Below are positions 1-8,094 of a stretch of 64,000 nt of DNA, piece by piece (within the stretch, counting starts at the first letter, position 1; each line of letters starts with the position of its first letter). This DNA comes from Sphaerotilus hippei (GTDB taxonomy: Bacteria > Pseudomonadota > Gammaproteobacteria > Burkholderiales > Burkholderiaceae_C): NCBI RefSeq assembly GCF_003201595.1, contig NZ_QJJS01000007.1, positions 62,001 through 126,000 of the forward strand, given 5' to 3'. The notes under the pieces were generated by a model. That model ran no database searches. It was not told the origin of the DNA and saw only the letters and a program-made list of their open reading frames with translations. Both the position numbers and the translations under genes were made by a program.

Positions 1-30
1 ATGATCGACGCGCTGCGTGCATCGATCTGA
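1..30 (+). CDS. hisC: 3' end of a gene upstream of hisB, probably hisC
   Basis: The first ten codons read M-I-D-A-L-R-A-S-I-stop and end 13 nt before the hisB start. Histidinol-phosphate aminotransferases often finish with a short helix of this kind, and hisC commonly precedes hisB in Burkholderiales. The identification rests on position and this short tail only, since the rest of the gene lies outside the window. Confidence 0.5.
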   Translation: MIDALRASI

Positions 31-43
31 AGACGAACCGACC

Positions 44-649
44 ATGAGCACCGACACCCCATCGCGCATCGCCGAGATCCGGCGCGACACCAACGAGACC
101 AAGATCCGCGTGCGCGTGAATCTGGACGGCACCGGCGTGGCCAGGCTGGCCACCGGCATCGGCTTCTTCGACCACATGCTCGACCAGATCGCCCGTCACG
201 GGCTGATCGACCTGGAGATCGAGGCCGACGGCGACCTGCACATCGACGGCCACCACACGGTCGAGGACGTGGGCATCACGCTGGGCCTGGCGGTCGCCCG
301 GGCCATCGGTGACAAGAAGGGCATCACCCGCTACGGCCACAGCTATGTGCCGCTCGACGAGGCGCTGTCGCGGGTCGTGGTCGATTTTTCGGGCCGCCCG
401 GGGCTGGAGATGGACGTGAAGTTCACCTCCGGCATGATCGGCGCGCTCGACACGCAGCTGGTCTACGAGTTCTTCCAGGGCTTCGTCAACCATGCGCTGG
501 TCAGCCTGCACATCGACAACCTGAAGGGCCACAACGCCCATCACCAGTGCGAGACGATCTTCAAGGCCTTCGGCCGCGCGATCCGCATGGCGCTGACGCC
601 CGATCCGCGCTCGGCCGGCGTGATTCCGTCCACCAAGGGATGTCTCTGA
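44..649 (+). CDS. hisB: Imidazoleglycerol-phosphate dehydratase
   Basis: HisB dehydrates imidazole glycerol phosphate to imidazole acetol phosphate in histidine synthesis. The protein has about 201 residues, the normal size of the monofunctional enzyme without a phosphatase domain. Manganese-binding family motifs are visible: [13 protein letters not shown] near the N-terminus, [11 protein letters not shown] in the middle and HNAHHQCE near the C-terminus. The ATG at 44 is preferred because the protein then begins just before the conserved core; an in-frame GTG at 17 would overlap the preceding stop. The hisH start lies one base after the hisB stop, so the genes are probably cotranscribed. Confidence 0.97.
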   Translation: MSTDTPSRIAEIRRDTNETKIRVRVNLDGTGVARLATGIGFFDHMLDQIARHGLIDLEIEADGDLHIDGHHTVEDVGITLGLAVARAIGDKKGITRYGHSYVPLDEALSRVVVDFSGRPGLEMDVKFTSGMIGALDTQLVYEFFQGFVNHALVSLHIDNLKGHNAHHQCETIFKAFGRAIRMALTPDPRSAGVIPSTKGCL

Positions 650-650
650 G

Positions 651-1313
651 ATGAGCCAACGAACCGTCGCCGTCGTCGACTACGGCATGGGCAACCTGCG
701 CTCGGTCTCGCAGGCGGTGCTGCACGTGGCGCAGGGCTCGGGGCTGGAGGTGATCGTCACCTCGCGGCCCGACGAGGTGCGTGCTGCCGAGCGGGTCGTG
801 CTGCCAGGGCAGGGCGCGATGCGCGACTGCATGCGCGAGCTGCACGACTCCGGCCTGAGGCAGGCCGTGCTCGAGGCGGCTGCCAGCAAGCCGCTGATGG
901 GCGTGTGCGTGGGCATGCAGATGCTGCTCGACCACTCCGAAGAGCAGGACACGCCCGGCCTGGGCCTGATCCCCGGTCGGGTGAAGCGTTTCCAGCTCGA
1001 GGGCCGCCTGCAGCCCGATGGCAGCCGCTACAAGGTGCCGCAGATGGGCTGGAACCGGGTGCGCCAGGTCGCGCACGACGGCGCGCCGCATCCGGTCTGG
1101 GCCGGCGTGCCCGACGGGGCCTGGTTCTATTTCGTGCACAGCTACTACGCCGATCCGCACGAGGCGCGCCACACCGCCGGTGAAACCGACTACGGCGCCA
1201 GCTTTACCTGCGCGGTGGCTCGGGATAACATTTTTGCCACGCAGTTCCACCCCGAGAAGAGCGCCGACCACGGCCTGGCGCTCTATCGCAATTTCCTCTT
1301 CTGGAAGCCCTGA
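651..1313 (+). CDS. hisH: Imidazole glycerol phosphate synthase glutamine amidotransferase subunit
   Basis: HisH releases ammonia from glutamine and passes it to HisF, which makes imidazole glycerol phosphate and AICAR. This class I glutamine amidotransferase has 220 residues. The catalytic triad is intact: Cys86 in GVCVGMQ and His200 and Glu202 in QFHPEKS. The oxyanion-side motif LPGQGA is also present. The gene lies between hisB and hisA, 48 nt before hisA, and its partner hisF follows as the second gene downstream. Confidence 0.97.
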   Translation: MSQRTVAVVDYGMGNLRSVSQAVLHVAQGSGLEVIVTSRPDEVRAAERVVLPGQGAMRDCMRELHDSGLRQAVLEAAASKPLMGVCVGMQMLLDHSEEQDTPGLGLIPGRVKRFQLEGRLQPDGSRYKVPQMGWNRVRQVAHDGAPHPVWAGVPDGAWFYFVHSYYADPHEARHTAGETDYGASFTCAVARDNIFATQFHPEKSADHGLALYRNFLFWKP

Positions 1314-1361
1314 GCGGCTGTCCGGCGTTTTTTCCATCAACCGCAACCCTGCGCGACAGCC

Positions 1362-2111
1362 ATGCTGCTGATTCCGGCGATCGATCTCAAAGACGGCCAA
1401 TGTGTACGCCTCAAGCAAGGCGACATGAACGACTCCACCACCTTCGGTGCCGATCCGGCCGTGGTCGCGCGCCGCTGGCTCGATGCAGGCGGGCGCCGCC
1501 TGCACCTGGTGGACCTCAACGGTGCCTTTGCCGGCAAGCCGGTCAACGCCGGGGCGATCAAGTCCATCCTCGCGGAGGTGGGCGGCAACATCCCGGTGCA
1601 GCTGGGCGGGGGCATCCGTGACCTCGACACCATCGAGCGTTACCTCGACGCGGGCATCACCTACGTGATCATCGGCACGGCCGCGGTCAAGAACCCCGGC
1701 TTCCTGCGCGACGCCTGCACCGCCTTCCCGGGCCACATCATCGTCGGCCTCGACGCCAAGGACGGCAAGGTGGCCACCGACGGCTGGAGCAAGCTGACCG
1801 GCCACGAGGTCGTCGACCTGGCGAAGAAGTTCGAGGGCTATGGCGTCGAGAGCATCATCTACACCGACATCGGCCGCGACGGCATGCTCACGGGCATCAA
1901 CGTCGAGGCCACCGTCACGCTGGCGCAGGCGCTGACCATCCCGGTGATCGCCTCGGGCGGCCTGTCCAACCTGGCCGACATCGACGCGCTGTGCGCGGTC
2001 GAGAAGGAAGGCGTGCAGGGCGTGATCTGCGGCCGCTCCATCTACACCGGCGACCTCGACTTCGCCGCCGGCCAGCAGCGTGCCGACGACCTCAACGGCA
2101 CGACGGCCTGA
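1362..2111 (+). CDS. hisA: Phosphoribosylformimino-5-aminoimidazole carboxamide ribotide isomerase
   Basis: HisA carries out the Amadori-type isomerisation of ProFAR to PRFAR. The protein is a 249-residue (beta/alpha)8 barrel. The N-terminal [19 protein letters not shown] includes the catalytic Asp of the first strand, and the second catalytic Asp is in [10 protein letters not shown]. Phosphate-binding loops GGGIRD and ASGGLSN are present. The gene follows hisH after a 48-nt gap and precedes hisF by 15 nt, in the usual hisH-hisA-hisF order. Confidence 0.97.
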   Translation: MLLIPAIDLKDGQCVRLKQGDMNDSTTFGADPAVVARRWLDAGGRRLHLVDLNGAFAGKPVNAGAIKSILAEVGGNIPVQLGGGIRDLDTIERYLDAGITYVIIGTAAVKNPGFLRDACTAFPGHIIVGLDAKDGKVATDGWSKLTGHEVVDLAKKFEGYGVESIIYTDIGRDGMLTGINVEATVTLAQALTIPVIASGGLSNLADIDALCAVEKEGVQGVICGRSIYTGDLDFAAGQQRADDLNGTTA

Positions 2112-2126
2112 GAAAGCCTCCCCCAC

Positions 2127-2906
2127 ATGCTCGCCAAACGCATCATTCCCTGCCTCGACGTGACCGGGGGCCGGGTCGTCAAGGGCATCAACTTCGTCGA
2201 ACTGCGTGATGCGGGCGACCCGGTCGAGATCGCGGCCCGCTACAACGACCAGGGGGCCGACGAGCTGACCTTCCTCGACATCACCGCGACCAGCGACGGC
2301 CGTGACCTGATCCTGCACATCATCGAGGCGGTGGCCTCGCAGGTCTTCATCCCGCTGACGGTCGGTGGCGGGGTGCGGGTGGTCGAGGACGTGCGCCGCC
2401 TGCTCAACGCCGGGGCCGACAAGGTCAGCTTCAACTCGGCGGCGGTGGCCAATCCGCAGGTGATCCGCGACGCCTCGGCCCGCTACGGCGCGCAGTGCAT
2501 CGTCGTGGCCATCGACGCCAAGCGGCGCGTCGGCGAGGACCTGGCCACCAAGGGTCCGGGCTGGGACGTCTACACCCATGGCGGGCGCAAGAACATGCAC
2601 CTCGATGCGGTGGCGTGGGCGCGCCAGATGGCCGAGCACGGCGCCGGCGAGATCCTGCTGACCAGCATGGACCGCGACGGCACCAAGAGCGGCTTCGACC
2701 TGGCGCTCACGCGTGCGGTGGCCGATGCGGTGTCGGTGCCGGTGATCGCCTCCGGCGGCGTGGGCAACCTCGACCACCTGGCCGACGGCGTGCAGCAGGG
2801 CGGGGCGGACGCGGTGCTGGCGGCCAGCATCTTCCACTACGGCGACCACACGGTGGCCGAGGCCAAGGCGGTCATGGCCGCCCGCGGCATCCCGGTGCGG
2901 ATCTGA
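2127..2906 (+). CDS. hisF: Imidazole glycerol phosphate synthase cyclase subunit
   Basis: HisF is the cyclase half of IGP synthase and uses ammonia from HisH to convert PRFAR to IGP and AICAR. The protein has 259 residues, begins [20 protein letters not shown], and keeps the catalytic Asp residues in CLDV and in TSMDRDGT. Phosphate loops VGGGVR and ASGGVGN are visible. In many Burkholderiales hisI and hisE follow directly. Here the next gene is an opposed response regulator, and hisI-hisE lie about 19 kb away on the other strand. Confidence 0.97.
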   Translation: MLAKRIIPCLDVTGGRVVKGINFVELRDAGDPVEIAARYNDQGADELTFLDITATSDGRDLILHIIEAVASQVFIPLTVGGGVRVVEDVRRLLNAGADKVSFNSAAVANPQVIRDASARYGAQCIVVAIDAKRRVGEDLATKGPGWDVYTHGGRKNMHLDAVAWARQMAEHGAGEILLTSMDRDGTKSGFDLALTRAVADAVSVPVIASGGVGNLDHLADGVQQGGADAVLAASIFHYGDHTVAEAKAVMAARGIPVRI

Positions 2907-2927
2907 GCTCGCGCGGTCCGGCCGCTC

Positions 2928-3557
2928 TCAGACCAGGCCGTTGCGGATGGCGTAGACGGTCAGCTCGGAGTTGTTGGTCAGGCCGAGCTTCTCCAGCACC
3001 CGGGCGCGGTAGACGCTGACCGTCTTCGGGCTCAGCGTCAGCGCCTCGGCGATGTCCGACAGGCGCTTGCCCGACGCGATCAGCGTCAGCGTCTGCAGCT
3101 CGCGGTCCGAGAGCTTGTCGTGCGCGGTCTCGGCGGCCGGGGCGGTCAGGTTCTCGACCAGCATCTGCGCCATCTCCGGCGTCACGTACTTGCGGCCCTG
3201 CGCGACCATGCGCACCGCCGCGACGATCTGGGCCGGATCACCGCCCTTGTTGACGTAGCCGTAGGCACCCGCGCGCAGCGCGCGCAGCGCGTACTGGTCC
3301 TCGGGGTACATCGAGACGACCAGCACCTTCAGTGCCGAGCCCTCTTCCTTGAGCGCGTGCAGCACGTCCAGACCGCTGCGTCCGGGCATGTTGATGTCGA
3401 GCACCAGCACGTCCGCACCCTGCTGGCGCATCAGCGCGCGCAGCTCGCCGTAGTCGCCTGCCTCGCCGACCACCTGCATGTCGGGTTGTTCCGCCAGCGT
3501 ATCGCGGATGCCGCGCCGGATCAGGGCGTGGTCATCGCAGAGCATCACGCGGGTCAT
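2928..3557 (-). CDS. NarL/FixJ-type response regulator (REC plus LuxR HTH)
   Basis: This 209-residue transcription regulator has a receiver domain (about 1-120) and a C-terminal LuxR-type helix-turn-helix (about 145-209). The acidic pocket CDDH, the phosphoacceptor Asp54 in VLDINMPG and the switch Lys in GYVNKGG are visible. The HTH contains LSDRELQTLTLIASGK and LSPKTVSVYRARVLEKL. Its start overlaps the stop of the upstream histidine kinase gene by four bases (ATGA), so the two form a cognate pair. The overall layout resembles GacA/UvrY and NarL, but the target genes cannot be read from the sequence. Confidence 0.92.
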   Translation of the reverse strand: MTRVMLCDDHALIRRGIRDTLAEQPDMQVVGEAGDYGELRALMRQQGADVLVLDINMPGRSGLDVLHALKEEGSALKVLVVSMYPEDQYALRALRAGAYGYVNKGGDPAQIVAAVRMVAQGRKYVTPEMAQMLVENLTAPAAETAHDKLSDRELQTLTLIASGKRLSDIAEALTLSPKTVSVYRARVLEKLGLTNNSELTVYAIRNGLV

Positions 3558-4732
3558 AGGTCTCCCCAGGTCGAAGGATCGTGAGGACTCGTCAGCGGGC
3601 CGCCGGCGTCGTCGTCATCCGTGTCGTCCATCAGCTGACTGTCCGGTCCTCCCGGCATGTCCAGAGGCACCGAGAGTATCAGGGTCGTGCCCGTGGGCGA
3701 ACTGCTCATGTCCACCCAGCCGCCCACGGTGTCCGCGCGTTCATGCAAACCGCGGATTCCGAACGATCTGTCCTTGCCCAGGTCACCCCGGGCGAGGCCG
3801 CGGCCGTTGTCGCTGATCTCCAGCGACAGCACGCTGGCGGCCACCGTCAGGTCGACCTGCACCCGCGTGGCCTGGGCATGCTTGGAGATGTTGGTGAGTG
3901 CCTCCTGGGCGGTGCGGTAGGCCACCAGCGGCACGCCGGCGGGCAGGTTCAGGTGCTCGTGGCTGGTGCGGAAGACGGTGGAGATGCCGGTGCGGCGCTC
4001 GAAACGCTGCGTCATCCACTGCAGCGCCGCGATCAGGCCCTGCTCGAGGATGGCCGGACGCAGGTTGTGCATGATGCGCTGGCTGGCCTCGATCGCGTGG
4101 TTGACCGTCTCCAGCGCCTGCCGGGCCCGCTCGATCACCGCCGTCGAGCCGCCGTGGCGCGAGATCCAGGCCAGGTCGAACTTGACGGCCGTCAAGGAGC
4201 CGCCGACGTCATCGTGGATCTCGCGCGCGATGGCGGCCCGCTCCATCTCGATGCTGGTCTGCAGGTGCTGGGCCAGTTCGGACAGGCGCTTGCGCGACTG
4301 CGCCAGCTCGCTGTCGGCCCGCTGGCGCGCGCGCCGGCTCTCGCTGGCGTCGACCGCATGCAGCACCGCCGGCACCAGGCGGTTCAGGTTGCTCTTGAGC
4401 AGGTAGTCGGAGGCGCCGTTGCGCATCGCCTCGACGGCGGTGTCCTCGCCGATCTCGCCCGACACCAGCACGAAGGGCATCAGCGTGTCGCGCTGGCGCA
4501 GCAGCTCCAGCGCCACCAGGCCCGAGAAGCCGGGCAGGTTGTAGTCGGAGATGACCGCGTCCCAGCCGCCCCCGCCGCCGATCGCGCCGAGGAAGTCGGT
4601 CTCGTTGTCCACGCGGTGCATGGTCGCTTCGATGCCGCCCCGGCGCAGGTGGGCGAGCACCAGCTGGTGGTCCAGCTCGGAGTCTTCGAGGTGCAGCAGG
4701 CGCAGGCGGCGCACAGAGGTGGCTCGTGGCAT
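3554..4732 (-). CDS. Hybrid sensor: N-terminal receiver domain plus HisKA_3 histidine kinase
   Basis: The protein has 392 residues. An N-terminal receiver domain (about 8-130) carries Asp63 in ISDYNLPG and the switch Lys in YLLKSN. A HisKA_3 dimerisation helix follows with the phospho-accepting His173 in REIHDDVGG, then a HATPase_c domain with SDNGRGL and FGIRGLHERA. No transmembrane segment is visible, so this is a soluble kinase that may be controlled by phosphorylation of its own receiver. The ATG at 4732 is chosen because the receiver begins there; the frame stays open upstream but that part looks non-coding. It is translationally coupled to the response regulator. Confidence 0.9.
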   Translation of the reverse strand: MPRATSVRRLRLLHLEDSELDHQLVLAHLRRGGIEATMHRVDNETDFLGAIGGGGGWDAVISDYNLPGFSGLVALELLRQRDTLMPFVLVSGEIGEDTAVEAMRNGASDYLLKSNLNRLVPAVLHAVDASESRRARQRADSELAQSRKRLSELAQHLQTSIEMERAAIAREIHDDVGGSLTAVKFDLAWISRHGGSTAVIERARQALETVNHAIEASQRIMHNLRPAILEQGLIAALQWMTQRFERRTGISTVFRTSHEHLNLPAGVPLVAYRTAQEALTNISKHAQATRVQVDLTVAASVLSLEISDNGRGLARGDLGKDRSFGIRGLHERADTVGGWVDMSSSPTGTTLILSVPLDMPGGPDSQLMDDTDDDDAGGPLTSPHDPSTWGDL

Positions 4733-4786
4733 CAGTGGCGCCCGCGGGCGGTCCGGAAGGGGGTTGGGATGTCGGGAAATGGGCCC

Positions 4787-4804
4787 GGAATCACCATGTG
4801 ATCC
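4787..4804. promoter_or_regulatory. Candidate operator palindrome in a divergent intergenic region
   Basis: Between the kinase gene (-) and the CheZ-like gene (+) lies a near-perfect inverted repeat, GGAATCAC-CAT-GTGATCC, with one bulged A. Its place in a 206-bp divergent region would suit a regulator binding site. No matching regulator can be named. Confidence 0.25.
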
Positions 4805-4938
4805 GACCAATGGAAACGGGCCGTATTGCAAAAATTCTACCAATCGAAGCACGTACGGAAAGCGGTGTCGGCCCAGGGTGGCGTGTCGCTCCGCTTGCTG
4901 ATCTCCCGCGCAGTAAGAATCGCCATATTGGAGCCGCG

Positions 4939-5400
4939 ATGCAGATGAACGAAGCTCAGAGCGAGCCTGCACCGTCAGCGTTGTCGCTGATGGTGGCTGC
5001 GGAGTTGCAGGACCACCTGCTCACCGCCAACAACGATCTGGAGCGCTTGCAGCGACTTCTGTCGGACGCCAGCGAGGCGCTGATGGGTCACTTCTACGGG
5101 GCCAACCAGAGCCTGCGCCAGCTGCTGCGCGACGGTGCCGCCGCCCCCGAGGTGGACACCGCAGCCCTGCATGAAGCCATGCAGAACCTCAGCGGCGCGG
5201 TGACGGCGATGCAGTTCCAGGACATGGCCTCCCAGCTCATCAACCACACGCACATCCGCCTGCGCGCCTGTGCCGACCAGATCGCCCGCGAGGCCATGGG
5301 GCAGGACCCCGAGGGCGAAGCGGTCGTGGAGAGCGCGCCACTGCGGCCCAACCCGGTCACGCAGGACGAGATGGACGCCGGTTCGATCGAGCTTTTTTAA
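4939..5400 (+). CDS. Small CheZ-like protein ahead of cheY
   Basis: The protein has 153 residues, is soluble and mostly helical, with a heptad-rich region at about 20-120. The helix AMQFQDMASQLINH resembles the QDFQDLTGQ helix of the CheY-P phosphatase CheZ. The acidic C-terminus ending in D-A-G-S-I-E-L-F also recalls the CheY-binding tail of CheZ. It is shorter than enterobacterial CheZ (about 214 residues), so membership of that family is an inference. A GGAG Shine-Dalgarno sequence stands before the ATG at 4939. It is the first gene of the chemotaxis cluster and no other cheZ is seen in the window. Confidence 0.6.
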   Translation: MQMNEAQSEPAPSALSLMVAAELQDHLLTANNDLERLQRLLSDASEALMGHFYGANQSLRQLLRDGAAAPEVDTAALHEAMQNLSGAVTAMQFQDMASQLINHTHIRLRACADQIAREAMGQDPEGEAVVESAPLRPNPVTQDEMDAGSIELF

Positions 5401-5408
5401 GCCCCGAT

Positions 5409-5435
5409 TCAAGCCCTGACGTTTCCAGTCGATAA
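5409..5435 (+). promoter_or_regulatory. FliA (sigma-28) type promoter for cheY-cheA
   Basis: TCAAGCCC, an 11-nt spacer and GTCGATAA match the flagellar sigma-28 consensus (TAAAGTTT or TCAAGTTT, N11, GCCGATAA) in both halves and in spacing. It ends 38 bp before the cheY ATG. The sigma factor FliA is encoded at 36786 in this window. Confidence 0.75.
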
Positions 5436-5473
5436 CCCTTTCGGTAAATCCAGAACCCTCCCGGAGAGAGCAA

Positions 5474-5836
5474 ATGCATTCAATCCTCGCTGTGGATGAC
5501 TCGGCGTCCATGCGCCAGATGGTCTCCTTCACGCTCAAGAGCGCTGGCTACAACGTCGTCGAGGCGGTGGACGGCCAGGACGCCTGGGAGAAGGCCGGCA
5601 GCCGCACCTTCGATCTGGTGCTGACCGACCAGAACATGCCCCGCATGGACGGCATCAGCCTGACCAAGAAGCTGCGCGAGACCTCGCAGTTCAAGAGCAC
5701 GCCCATCCTGATCCTGACCACCGAGTCCAGTGACCAGATGAAGCTGGCCGGACGTGGCGCGGGTGCAACCGGCTGGCTGGTCAAGCCCTTCGATCCGGCC
5801 AAGCTGATCGAGGTGATCAAGAAGGTGATTCGCTGA
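5474..5836 (+). CDS. cheY: Chemotaxis response regulator CheY
   Basis: CheY is a single-domain receiver of 120 residues. Phosphorylated by CheA, it binds the flagellar switch. The acidic pair is in AVDDSAS, the phosphoacceptor is Asp52 in LTDQNMPRMDG, the conserved Thr lies in ILTTESS and the Lys in GWLVKPFD. The SD sequence GGAGAG precedes the ATG. It lies behind a FliA-type promoter and before cheA. It is probably a chemotaxis CheY rather than a gene-regulating receiver because it has no output domain and sits in a che operon. Confidence 0.94.
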   Translation: MHSILAVDDSASMRQMVSFTLKSAGYNVVEAVDGQDAWEKAGSRTFDLVLTDQNMPRMDGISLTKKLRETSQFKSTPILILTTESSDQMKLAGRGAGATGWLVKPFDPAKLIEVIKKVIR

Positions 5837-5849
5837 CGCGTCGCGACGA

Positions 5850-5868
5850 CGTCCCGATGTCCGGGACG
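5850..5868 (+). other. Hairpin in the cheY-cheA spacer
   Basis: CGTCCCG-ATGTC-CGGGACG forms a perfect 7-bp stem with a 5-nt loop in the 78-nt gap between cheY and cheA. There is no U-tract, so it may be an RNA processing or stability element that sets the cheY:cheA ratio rather than a terminator. Confidence 0.3.
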
Positions 5869-5914
5869 CCGCGTCCGACCACATTGCGCTGACTCAGGGT
5901 TCAAGGGATTTGCC

Positions 5915-8068
5915 ATGGCAGAAACGACATCAGAGGGATCCGGCTCCGGTGCCGGCATCGATCTCAGCCAGTTCTATCAGGTCTTCTTCGAAGAAGCTGG
6001 TGAGAACCTCCAGCGCATGGAGCAGCTGCTGCTCGAGCTGGACATCACCGCCGCCGACGACGAGGAGATGAACGCCATCTTCCGTTGCGCCCACTCGATC
6101 AAGGGCGGTGCGGCGACCTTCGGTTTCAGCGATGTGGCCGAGCTCACCCACGAGATGGAGACGCTGCTGGACAAGCTGCGCCGCCACGAGTTGCAGCCCA
6201 CGCTGACGATGGTGGACGTGCTGCTGGCCGCCGGCGATGCGCTGCGCGCGCAGCTGGGTCGCCACCAGGGGTCCGGTGCCGACGTCGTCGAGACGACCGA
6301 ACTGCTGATCCACATCCGGGCGCTGGCCAGTGGCGAGGCCGCGGCTGCGGCCGCCATGGTGGCCGCAGCCGCCCCGGCTCCGGCGCCTGCACCGGCGGCG
6401 GTCGAGCCGAAGGCCGGCACCCGTGAGCTGGAGCTGCGGGTCGGCCCGCTGAGCGATCCGGCCCAGGCCGACAACCTGATCGACCTGTTCAAGGAAATCA
6501 CCGACCTGGGCACCATCGAGCCGCTGGACAAGGGCCAGGCGGCCGATGGCATGCGCCGTTTCCGCGTCGTCACCTCCAGCGCCGACAACGACCTGATGGA
6601 CCTGTTCACCTTCCACGTCTCGCGTGAACAGGTGCAGATCGTTCCTTTCGGTCCGGGTTACGGCTTCCACCGTGGCAATCCGGGCGTGCCCGACGGGGCC
6701 GAGGCCCAGACCGAGCCCCAGGTCACGCCCGTGCGTGACCCCGGCTACGGCTTCTTCGACAACGCGCCCGGCGCGCCGTCGACGGCCCATGCCGCCGCGC
6801 CGGCCGATCCGGTCGCCGCCGCGCCCGAACCGGCGGTCGCCGCTCCGGCACCCGCGCCCGCCCGACCGGCGGCCCGCCAGGAAAAGTCCTCTTCGGGCGG
6901 CCTGGACTCGACCACGATCCGCGTGGCGGTCGAGAAGGTCGACCAGCTCATCAACCTGGTGGGCGAACTGGTCATCACGCAGGCCATGCTGGCGCAGAAC
7001 AGCCGTGACCTCGACCCGGTCGTCTACCAGCAGCTGGTGGCGGGCCTGAACGACCTGGACCGCAACACCCGCGACCTGCAGGAAGCCGTGATGTCGATCC
7101 GGATGATTCCGATGTCGACGGTCTTCAGCCGCTTCCCGCGCATGCTGCGCGACCTGGCCAGCAAGCTGGGCAAGAAGGTCGAGCTGGTCACGCAGGGCGA
7201 GGCCACCGAGCTCGACAAGGGCCTGATCGAGAAGATCACCGATCCGCTGACGCACCTGGTGCGCAACTCCTGCGACCACGGCATCGAGATGGGGGCCGAC
7301 CGGCTCGCCCATGGCAAGCCCGAGACCGGCACGATCATGCTGTCGGCCTCGCATCAGGGCGGCTCGATCGTCATCGAGGTGCGTGACGATGGCCGGGGCC
7401 TGTCGCGCGACAAATTGATCCGCAAGGCCTGCGAGCGGGGCATCGACGCGCCCGACGGCATGGCCGATGCCGACGTCTGGGGCCTGATCTTCGCCCCGGG
7501 CTTCTCCACCGCCGAGCAGGTCACCGACGTGTCCGGGCGTGGCGTGGGCATGGACGTGGTGAAGAAGAACATCACCAGCCTGGGCGGCACGGTCGAGATC
7601 GATTCGGCCGAAGGCTACGGCATGAGCGTCAAGGTGCGCCTGCCGCTGACGCTGGCCATCATGGACGGCATGAGCGTGGGCGTGGGTGACGAGGTCTACA
7701 TCCTGCCGCTGGCCTCGGTGGTCGAGAGCTTCCAGGTCAACGACGACACCGTCAAGACCATCGGCGGCACTGGCCGCGTCGTGCAGGTGCGCGAGGAGTA
7801 CATGCCTGTCATCGAGCTCGAACGCGTGTTCGAGGTGCCGCGCTTCGACTTCGAGCGGGTCTCCTCGATCATGGTCGTCGTCGAGGCCGAAGGCGGGCGT
7901 GTCGCCCTGCTGGTCGACGAACTGCTCGGCCAGCAGCAGGTGGTGGTCAAGAACCTCGAGGCCAACTACCGCAAGGTGCAGGACGTCTCGGGCGCGACCA
8001 TCATGGGTGACGGCCGGGTGGCGCTGATCCTGGATACCGGTTCACTGGTTCGCCGTTCGCGGCACTGA
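5915..8068 (+). CDS. cheA: Chemotaxis histidine kinase CheA
   Basis: The protein has 717 residues with the standard domain order. The P1 HPt domain holds the phospho-accepting His60 in CAHSIKGG. An Ala/Pro linker and a P2-like domain (about 170-245) follow. P3 dimerisation starts at TIRVAVEKVDQLINLVGELV, P4 ATPase shows HLVRNSCDHG, VRDDGRGL and SGRGVGMDVV, and P5 is the CheW-like C-terminus. The linker before P3 carries the motif P-G-Y-G-F twice (about residues 247 and 275). The SD AAGGGA precedes the ATG. The gene lies between cheY and a chemoreceptor gene, and the product phosphorylates CheY in complex with CheW and receptors. Confidence 0.97.
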   Translation: MAETTSEGSGSGAGIDLSQFYQVFFEEAGENLQRMEQLLLELDITAADDEEMNAIFRCAHSIKGGAATFGFSDVAELTHEMETLLDKLRRHELQPTLTMVDVLLAAGDALRAQLGRHQGSGADVVETTELLIHIRALASGEAAAAAAMVAAAAPAPAPAPAAVEPKAGTRELELRVGPLSDPAQADNLIDLFKEITDLGTIEPLDKGQAADGMRRFRVVTSSADNDLMDLFTFHVSREQVQIVPFGPGYGFHRGNPGVPDGAEAQTEPQVTPVRDPGYGFFDNAPGAPSTAHAAAPADPVAAAPEPAVAAPAPAPARPAARQEKSSSGGLDSTTIRVAVEKVDQLINLVGELVITQAMLAQNSRDLDPVVYQQLVAGLNDLDRNTRDLQEAVMSIRMIPMSTVFSRFPRMLRDLASKLGKKVELVTQGEATELDKGLIEKITDPLTHLVRNSCDHGIEMGADRLAHGKPETGTIMLSASHQGGSIVIEVRDDGRGLSRDKLIRKACERGIDAPDGMADADVWGLIFAPGFSTAEQVTDVSGRGVGMDVVKKNITSLGGTVEIDSAEGYGMSVKVRLPLTLAIMDGMSVGVGDEVYILPLASVVESFQVNDDTVKTIGGTGRVVQVREEYMPVIELERVFEVPRFDFERVSSIMVVVEAEGGRVALLVDELLGQQQVVVKNLEANYRKVQDVSGATIMGDGRVALILDTGSLVRRSRH

Positions 8069-8094
8069 CAGATTTTGCACAAGTGGAGGGTCCC

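Noticed and set aside
561-2849. Long open frame on the minus strand across hisH-hisA-hisF (762 codons)
   Set aside because: It is antisense to four certain his genes and is low-complexity (His, Arg, Ala, Gly rich), as expected of a high-GC shadow frame.
2900-2935. TCTGAG...CTCAGA pairing between the hisF stop and the response-regulator stop
   Set aside because: The match is only six bases, made partly of the two stop codons, with a long loop; it is too weak to call a terminator or an inversion repeat.
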